From the NCBI GenBank assembly GCA_045613165.1, contig JAZLAK010000035.1, positions 1 to 15,874 of the forward strand: DNA of 15,874 nt, given 5' to 3'. Of the stretch, positions 14,089 to 15,874 are shown one piece after another (position 1 is the stretch's first letter; each line of letters starts with the position of its first letter). Position numbers and translations under genes: made by a program. The notes beneath the pieces were generated by a model. That model did not search any database and was not told where the DNA came from. It was given only the letters and a program-made list of their open reading frames with translations. This DNA is from UMGS1124 sp045613165 (GTDB taxonomy: Bacteria > Bacillota_I > Bacilli_A > RF39 > UBA660).

Positions 14089-14116
14089 ATTATATCACTA
14101 TATATACAAAAGTCAA
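14089..14116 (-). promoter_or_regulatory. Early leftward promoter
   Basis: Read leftwards, -35 TTGACT (14116-14111), 16-base spacer, -10 TATAAT (14094-14089) with TG one base before it (GTGATATAAT, extended -10). Transcription would begin near 14082 and cover all small early genes, terminal protein and polymerase. It is the best promoter on this strand before the polymerase gene. Confidence 0.87.
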
Positions 14117-14147
14117 TACATTTTTTAAAAAAGTTTTTAAAAATGTA
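14117..14147. promoter_or_regulatory. A-tract dyad between the divergent promoters (candidate operator)
   Basis: TACATTTTT (14117-14125) and AAAAATGTA (14139-14147) form a dyad with a centre of A and T tracts (TAAAAAAGTTTTT). It lies directly between the early -35 and the ATPase -35. In phi29 the matching intergenic region holds bent DNA and p4/p6 sites. A regulator site is possible, but AT-rich DNA makes such dyads by chance. Confidence 0.45.
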
Positions 14148-14153
14148 AATATA

Positions 14154-14182
14154 TTGAAATAATAACAAATGTATGATATAAT
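14154..14182 (+). promoter_or_regulatory. Rightward promoter of the ATPase transcript
   Basis: -35 TTGAAA (14154-14159), 17-base spacer, -10 TATAAT (14177-14182) preceded by TG (TATGATATAAT). Start is expected near 14189, giving a leader of about 170 nt. The promoter is back to back with the early leftward promoter. Confidence 0.86.
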
Positions 14183-14189
14183 TTATATG

Positions 14190-14359
14190 GATAAAAGTTA
14201 AATCTTTTATCATCTAATTTTTTGAAGTGATATATTATATTTAATTTGAATTAATACTAAAGGTGTAACCAACGTGAAGAGCGTATCCTTTAGATTATCT
14301 CGTGGTTGAGTGATTCAAAATATAATAATATTACTTCATTTTTTATTGGAGGCGATTTT
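14190..14359 (+). promoter_or_regulatory. Structured 5' leader of the ATPase mRNA
   Basis: No gene lies here. The RNA begins with an 8-bp hairpin GATAAAAG/CTTTTATC (14190-14211), followed by TTTTTT at 14218-14223. At 14257-14307 a locally GC-richer block has two crossing helices: CTAAAGG (14257-14263) with CCTTTAG (14287-14293), and AACCaACG (14267-14274) with CGTGGTT (14301-14307), one A bulged. Together they would be an H-type pseudoknot. A competing small hairpin ACG/CGT (14272-14284) exists. The ribosome site TTGGAGGCGATTTT comes 40 bases later. A regulatory role is inferred; I do not recognise a known riboswitch. Confidence 0.55.
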
Positions 14360-15367
14360 ATGCAACAAAGCTTTTGGTATTCTTTGCAACGTGTTCTTTC
14401 TTTTAATGCTCTTATTAATATTATAATAGGTGAACGTGGTGTCGGTAAATCATTTTCATGTAAACAGCACGTTATAAATAGATTTATTAAAAAAGGTGAA
14501 GAGTTCGTTTATTTAAGAAGATATAAAACTGAACTTAAAACTAGTGTACCACACTTCTTTGATGATATAGTAGAAAAAAATATTTTTCCAGGAGTAAACT
14601 TTAAGGTAAAAGGTAATCTTTTCTATATTAATGATAAAGTAGCAGGTTATGCTCTTCCTTTATCTACTGCTAATATTTTAAAATCAACAAGTTTTGCTAA
14701 AGTAAAAGCAATAGTGTTTGATGAGTTTATAATTGATAAAGGTTGCTATAGGTATCTTTTAAATGAAGTTGAAACTTTTCTTGATATTATAGAAACAGTT
14801 GCTAGACTTCGTGATATAAAAGTTTTTATGCTTGGTAACGCTATTTCAATTACGAATCCATATTTTACATATTTTAATTTATCACTTCCATATAACTCTG
14901 ATGTTGCTCTTTTTAAAGATGGTTCTATCTTAGTCAACTATATTAAAAATGAAAATTATAGAGAAATAAAAAGAGCTTCACGCTTTGGTAAGTTAATTGA
15001 TGGAACAGAATATGGAAAATACGCTATTGATAATGAGTTCCTTCGTGATTCTAAAAGTTTTATAAAGAAAAAAGAAAAACATTGTAAGTTTTACTTTATT
15101 CTTATTATAAATGGTAAATACTATGGAGTTTGGAACGATTATAAAAACGGAGTTATGTATATAAGTGAGGACTATGATCCAAATTGTCCTGTTAGATATG
15201 CTCTTAATACTAAAGACCATAACGAATCATCTATATTGATTAGAGTTAGAAATAGTCCTTTGATTCGTTCAGTAATTGACCATTATAGACTTGCTAGATT
15301 ATGTTTTGAAAATCAAAAAACTAAAAATGTAATTATTAATGAGCTTTCTAAATATTTGACTTTTTAA
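14360..15367 (+). CDS. DNA packaging ATPase, gp16-like
   Basis: The ATG at 14360 is chosen because GGAGGCGATTTT lies directly before it; an upstream TTG extension has no such site. The 335-residue product has almost the length of phi29 gp16 (332). Walker A is GERGVGKS (24-31), Walker B AIVFDEF (117-123, D121/E122), followed by a sensor-like LGNAISITNPYF (158-169). The N-terminal ATPase domain (about 1-200) is followed by a C-terminal part rich in Lys, Tyr and Asn, in phi29 an RNase H-like, RNA- and DNA-binding domain. It would form the ring motor at the portal. It is the only protein gene on the plus strand. Its last codons overlap the promoter of the RNA gene that follows. Confidence 0.95.
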   Translation: MQQSFWYSLQRVLSFNALINIIIGERGVGKSFSCKQHVINRFIKKGEEFVYLRRYKTELKTSVPHFFDDIVEKNIFPGVNFKVKGNLFYINDKVAGYALPLSTANILKSTSFAKVKAIVFDEFIIDKGCYRYLLNEVETFLDIIETVARLRDIKVFMLGNAISITNPYFTYFNLSLPYNSDVALFKDGSILVNYIKNENYREIKRASRFGKLIDGTEYGKYAIDNEFLRDSKSFIKKKEKHCKFYFILIINGKYYGVWNDYKNGVMYISEDYDPNCPVRYALNTKDHNESSILIRVRNSPLIRSVIDHYRLARLCFENQKTKNVIINELSKYLTF

Positions 15368-15384
15368 TAAAATTATTATATAAT
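15356..15384 (+). promoter_or_regulatory. Dedicated promoter of the right-end RNA
   Basis: -35 TTGACT (15356-15361), 17-base spacer and -10 TATAAT (15379-15384). The -35 lies in the last codons of the ATPase gene. Start is expected near 15391, at the beginning of the structured region. Spacing and both hexamers are near consensus, which is notable because no protein gene lies downstream. Confidence 0.82.
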
Positions 15385-15390
15385 TATTAT

Positions 15391-15738
15391 GTTATCTAAT
15401 ATGAGTAGTTGTTTCACCCCTAAGCTACCTATAGGTAGCACTAGGATAGATAAGTTTTAAAACAAATATATTTCCTTTATCAAAGTTGTTAATAGTGTCA
15501 TGACTTCTAACTATCTTATCTATTCTAGTGGTATCTATAAGGAAGGAGTTGAAATGCCTTTCCTACTCTAATAGATACCAAACCTTTCTACTGGAAGGTA
15601 TTACTTACGCTGCTACCTTTGTAGGTAGCATACTGACAATAGATTGATTGTATCCTCCTCGGAGCATTACTTCTTCTTATTTATTGTCAGTATGGTGCTT
15701 ATGAAAGTAAGTGCTAAATTAGATCTCTTTGGAGGTCT
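15391..15738 (+). ncRNA. Structured non-coding RNA, candidate packaging RNA (pRNA)
   Basis: About 345 nt with no credible gene between a promoter and a terminator. Helices: 15441-15454 with 15515-15528 (14 bp, one G-U); 15529-15538 with 15571-15580 (10 bp), topped by AGGAAGG/CCTTTCCT; 15582-15588 with 15593-15599 (7 bp, one U-G); 15631-15641 with 15682-15692 (11 bp). A closing helix can form between 15424-15431/15622-15629 and 15433-15440/15611-15618 (8+8 bp), making a multi-way junction; the same arms can instead fold as two local hairpins. Both wobble pairs are valid only in plus-strand RNA. phi29 pRNA (174 nt, 120-nt active form) is likewise at a genome end and works with gp16. Larger size and lack of visible similarity leave other RNA roles open. 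Confidence 0.72.
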
Positions 15739-15748
15739 TTTCTTTTTT
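15721..15748 (+). terminator. Intrinsic terminator at the right end
   Basis: AGATCTC (15721-15727) pairs with GAGGTCT (15732-15738) around TTTG, with one T-G wobble, followed by TTTCTTTTTT (15739-15748). It would stop the RNA and ATPase transcripts before the DNA end. The 3' arm from 15734 and the T-run belong to the terminal repeat, the 5' arm is unique sequence. Confidence 0.9.
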
Positions 15749-15874
15749 GTACCTTTGTTTGTACGCTCGCGACACGCCAGGGTGGTTTTGAGAGTCATTT
15801 TTTTGAGGGCGTTTTTGAGGGGTTGTTTTTGGGTGCGTTTTGTGTTAGACTTGTTTTAAGGCGTGTAAGAGGCG
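15734..15874. repeat. Right inverted terminal repeat (141 bp, exact)
   Basis: Exact reverse complement of 1-141. The plus strand here ends 3' and is G/T-rich, with runs GGG (15780-15782), GGG (15807-15809), GGGG (15819-15822) and GGG (15831-15833) spaced by T-rich segments. By symmetry each 3'-ending strand of the genome is G/T-rich and each terminal-protein-linked 5' strand is C/A-rich. Confidence 0.97.

Noticed and set aside
14190..14223. Hairpin plus T-run at the start of the ATPase transcript as a terminator/attenuator
   Set aside because: The stem is only 8 AT-rich pairs and the T-run starts six bases after it, so efficient termination is unlikely; a 5' stabilising hairpin is as probable.
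14306..14359. TTG start 18 codons upstream of the ATPase ATG
   Set aside because: No ribosome site precedes it, it overlaps the leader helix, and the ATG at 14360 has GGAGG at proper spacing and gives the gp16-like length.
15424..15439. The 16-base palindrome as a repressor operator
   Set aside because: The same arms recur at 15612-15629 and can pair across a set of stems within a likely transcript, so RNA structure explains it better; DNA binding is not excluded.
15779..15833. G-quadruplex in the terminal repeat
   Set aside because: Four G runs exist, but the loops are about 24, 9 and 8 bases long, so a stable quadruplex is doubtful; kept only as a composition remark.
15644..15859. 71-residue plus-strand frame crossing the right terminal repeat
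   Set aside because: It covers RNA helix arms, the terminator and most of the repeat; the Arg/Phe/Val-rich product is what the G/T-rich repeat gives by chance, and no ribosome site is seen.
1..15874. tRNA genes, CRISPR arrays, insertion sequences, integrase or attachment site
   Set aside because: None was seen. No cloverleaf with conserved TTC arm, no regular spaced repeats and no transposase or recombinase; the genome looks strictly lytic.

Overview
The window looks like a complete linear genome of a very small podovirus of the phi29 type, which replicates from a terminal protein. The first 141 bases and the last 141 bases are exact reverse complements. Between them lie a protein-primed family B DNA polymerase, a terminal protein, a capsid/portal/collar/tail-knob set of phi29 type and a packaging ATPase. 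The AT-rich sequence, strong AGGAGG-type ribosome binding sites, consensus TTGAnn/TATAAT promoters and the type of tail-spike N-terminus point to a low-GC Firmicutes host, perhaps clostridial. Host and virus family are inference. At 15.9 kb it is clearly smaller than phi29 (about 19 kb).

Layout, left to right. Positions 1-141 are the left inverted terminal repeat. Positions 167-8924 are the late module, all on the minus strand. In order of transcription (from high to low coordinates) it reads scaffold, major capsid, tail knob (gp9-like), portal (gp10-like), lower collar (gp11-like), holin, M15 endolysin, M23 tail peptidase and tail spike. A promoter at 8942-8969 starts it, a hairpin follows the capsid gene, and a terminator whose 3' half lies in the terminal repeat ends it. 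Positions 9012-14055 are the early module, also on the minus strand, driven by a consensus promoter at 14089-14116. It has about ten tightly packed small genes (26-120 aa), several overlapping by a few bases and most of unknown function, followed by the terminal protein and the DNA polymerase.

At 14089-14182 two divergent promoters flank an A-tract dyad. The rightward promoter leads through a structured leader of about 170 nt to the only plus-strand protein gene, the packaging ATPase (14360-15367).

The most interesting part is 15356-15748. The end of the ATPase gene overlaps a consensus promoter. It is followed by about 340 nt without a gene that is full of long, nearly perfect stems, and then by an intrinsic terminator whose 3' half lies inside the right terminal repeat. 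I read this as a dedicated non-coding RNA gene and propose it as the packaging RNA (pRNA) of this phage. The position next to the ATPase, at a genome end and read towards that end, matches the phi29 arrangement. Sequence similarity to phi29 pRNA is not evident by eye.

How it works together, from knowledge of phi29: terminal protein primes the polymerase at both repeats. Capsid and scaffold build the prohead on the portal. The ATPase, probably with the RNA, packages DNA. Collar, knob, spike and M23 peptidase form the tail, and holin plus M15 peptidase lyse the cell. I recognise no homologue of the phi29 regulator p4, the histone-like p6 or the single-strand binding protein p5.
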